Shown piece by piece: positions 62,750-64,000 of a stretch of DNA of 64,000 bases. The translations under genes and the position numbers were made by a program. Position 1 is the stretch's first letter, and each line of letters begins with the position of its first letter. The notes under the pieces are model-generated. The model saw nothing but the letters and a program-made list of their open reading frames with translations. It had not been told where the DNA came from and ran no database searches. Source of the DNA: Mytilus californianus (taxonomy: Eukaryota; Mollusca; Bivalvia; Mytilida; Mytilidae). The DNA is taken from NCBI RefSeq assembly GCF_021869535.1, contig NW_026262668.1, positions 69,523,558 through 69,587,557 on the forward strand, written 5' to 3'.

Positions 62750-63185
62750 CATCTCACTAGTAAACGAATTTTATTCTGAAATGGTCATTTTGAACTGAAC
62801 AGCTCTTAAAAGACTGAACAATAAAATATGAAGTCATTTTCGGTTTTCAGTCAATTTTAAGACTTATCCACTGAGATAAAGTCAGTAATGGTCGGACAAT
62901 TCGCTTACAGTCAATGAAGATCTGTTCAGTCTATGTCAAGACTGTTCAATAGTTGTTATTTACATGTACAGATCACTCACTGAATTGTCTGAAAAGCTGC
63001 TGAACTTACTGCATTGACTGCAAACGAATTGTATGAACAGTACTGAATTTACCCCAGTTGATAAATTTGAAAACTGAATGAAAGACTGAACATGACTTCA
63101 TGTTTTATTGTTCACAATTTTTAGATGATGCTAAGGTCTAGATGACCATTTCAGACGAAAATTCGTTAACTAGTGTCTGAATATT
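62750..63185. mobile_element. 435-bp foldback MITE near the 3' end of the gene
   Basis: The left arm CTAGTAAACGAATTTTATTC, TGAAATGGTCATTT, ACTGAACAATAAAATATGAA is mirrored at the right (CATGTTTTATTGTTCAC, ATGACCATTTCAGACGAAAA, TTCGTTAACTAG). The centre has several ACTGTTCA/TGAACAGT motifs. Its AATAAA at about 62820 is the first poly(A)-signal-like hexamer after exon 16. Confidence 0.75.
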
Positions 63186-64000
63186 CACGAAAAGTATTTT
63201 TCATGTAACATATAATGGTTGTAAGTTTAAAGACATAGTTTGATCACAAACAAATGATTTCAAAAAATAGATACCGGGCAAGATATAAGAAAAATTCGGA
63301 ATATCAATTGCTAATTTAAAACGAACGTAAACTGTTTGTTTTACTGATTCAACTCTCAAAGACTAGAAAGTAAGAAGATGACTACGGATGGTAAACAATA
63401 AGGTTATTAAACGTATAAAAACAGACAATGACATGTCGACAAGGAAAAATTTTAAGAGACAAACAACAGTATAGAAAATAATTCACGTAAACAAAAATCT
63501 TAATATCGATCACCACGAACCCTTCCATAATACGAGGTTCCTTATTCATTGTGTTGCTTGTACTAATTACAATTCCTGTTAATTTCGCATTTGGTGATGT
63601 TATAAACTAGGAATGGAGGACGGAGATAAGGTGATGAAAAAGAGCATATCCGGGGTCTGTTACATAAGTATTCAATTACATGGAACAAATTAATAATATC
63701 TTCAAATAAACTTTCGAACAGATGATATCTACTCTACCATTAAGAGCTCTTGGTTGAAAGTCTTCATTGAAAGCAAGATTATGAAATTTCAAAACGAAAA
63801 ATTGAAGTCATCTATGTTTTACTTCATTGTCAATTTCGAATTGTCATGATATGCATCGGCGTAACTGTATTAGTGCTTTTTTAGACCTAACTGTATCAGA
63901 GATTTTTCCTTTATTTTTCCTTTATTTGGATGAATTAATTCGATCAAACTAGTTACAAAATTTATAAGGGCCCCGCTATAGTGATCGGTCTGTCCGTCCT
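63186..64000. other. 3' flank or next intron, nothing recognised
   Basis: AT-rich. The last 35 bases (AAGGGCCCCGCTATAGTGAT, CGGTCTGTCCGTCC) look like the start of a GTCCGTCC-type mussel repeat cut by the window end. No exon continuing the lipocalin-like gene could be supported. Confidence 0.3.

Overview
The window is AT-rich animal nuclear DNA, almost certainly from a marine mussel (Mytilidae, Mytilus-like). The host is inferred from many copies of dispersed repeats that I recognise from mussel genomes. Examples are the family ending in TTGGCAATCATACCACATCT, the family carrying GTTTCGTCTACAAAAGACTC, and a roughly 500-bp repeat carrying GGGGCCAGCTGAAG. There is no bacterial or viral gene organisation, and nearly all long open frames are repeat read-through.

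One multi-exon gene dominates the plus strand, from the ATG at 5456 to at least 62304 and probably 62486. I assembled it by following splice sites whose reading phases agree across 14 firm exons and 2 probable ones. It encodes a secreted protein of about 560-594 residues: a signal peptide followed by three tandem, diverged lipocalin-like domains. Each domain is encoded by the same five-exon module, with intron phases 0-2-1-1-1. Each domain carries the same six cysteines in the same exon positions. Domains 1 and 3 keep a G-x-W-Y motif at the expected first strand, while domain 2 has lost the Trp. The module therefore arose by duplication of a whole five-exon block.

By region: 1-5455 is upstream DNA with repeats and a 627-bp tandem duplication. 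5456-19480 holds domain 1 and its C6 exon, with an inverted repeat, a 60-bp and a 51-bp tandem array and a foldback MITE in its introns. 19481-28639 is a 9.2-kb intron with mussel repeats and a nested foldback transposon pair (about 23050-24536). 28640-34470 encodes domain 2 and its C6 exon. 35316-41531 begins domain 3; its introns carry a Penelope-like RT fragment flanked by direct repeats. 41532-60143 is an 18.6-kb intron, most of it an 11.56-kb insertion (43743-55304) with 1.26-kb terminal inverted repeats. 60144-62486 completes domain 3; the 3' end is unresolved.

The two observations most worth following are the triple six-cysteine lipocalin-like gene and the 11.56-kb terminal-inverted-repeat unit. 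The latter has an apparent 6-bp target duplication (CTCCAT), and removing it restores a dispersed repeat without a gap. No CRISPR array, rRNA gene, operon or intact transposase was found.
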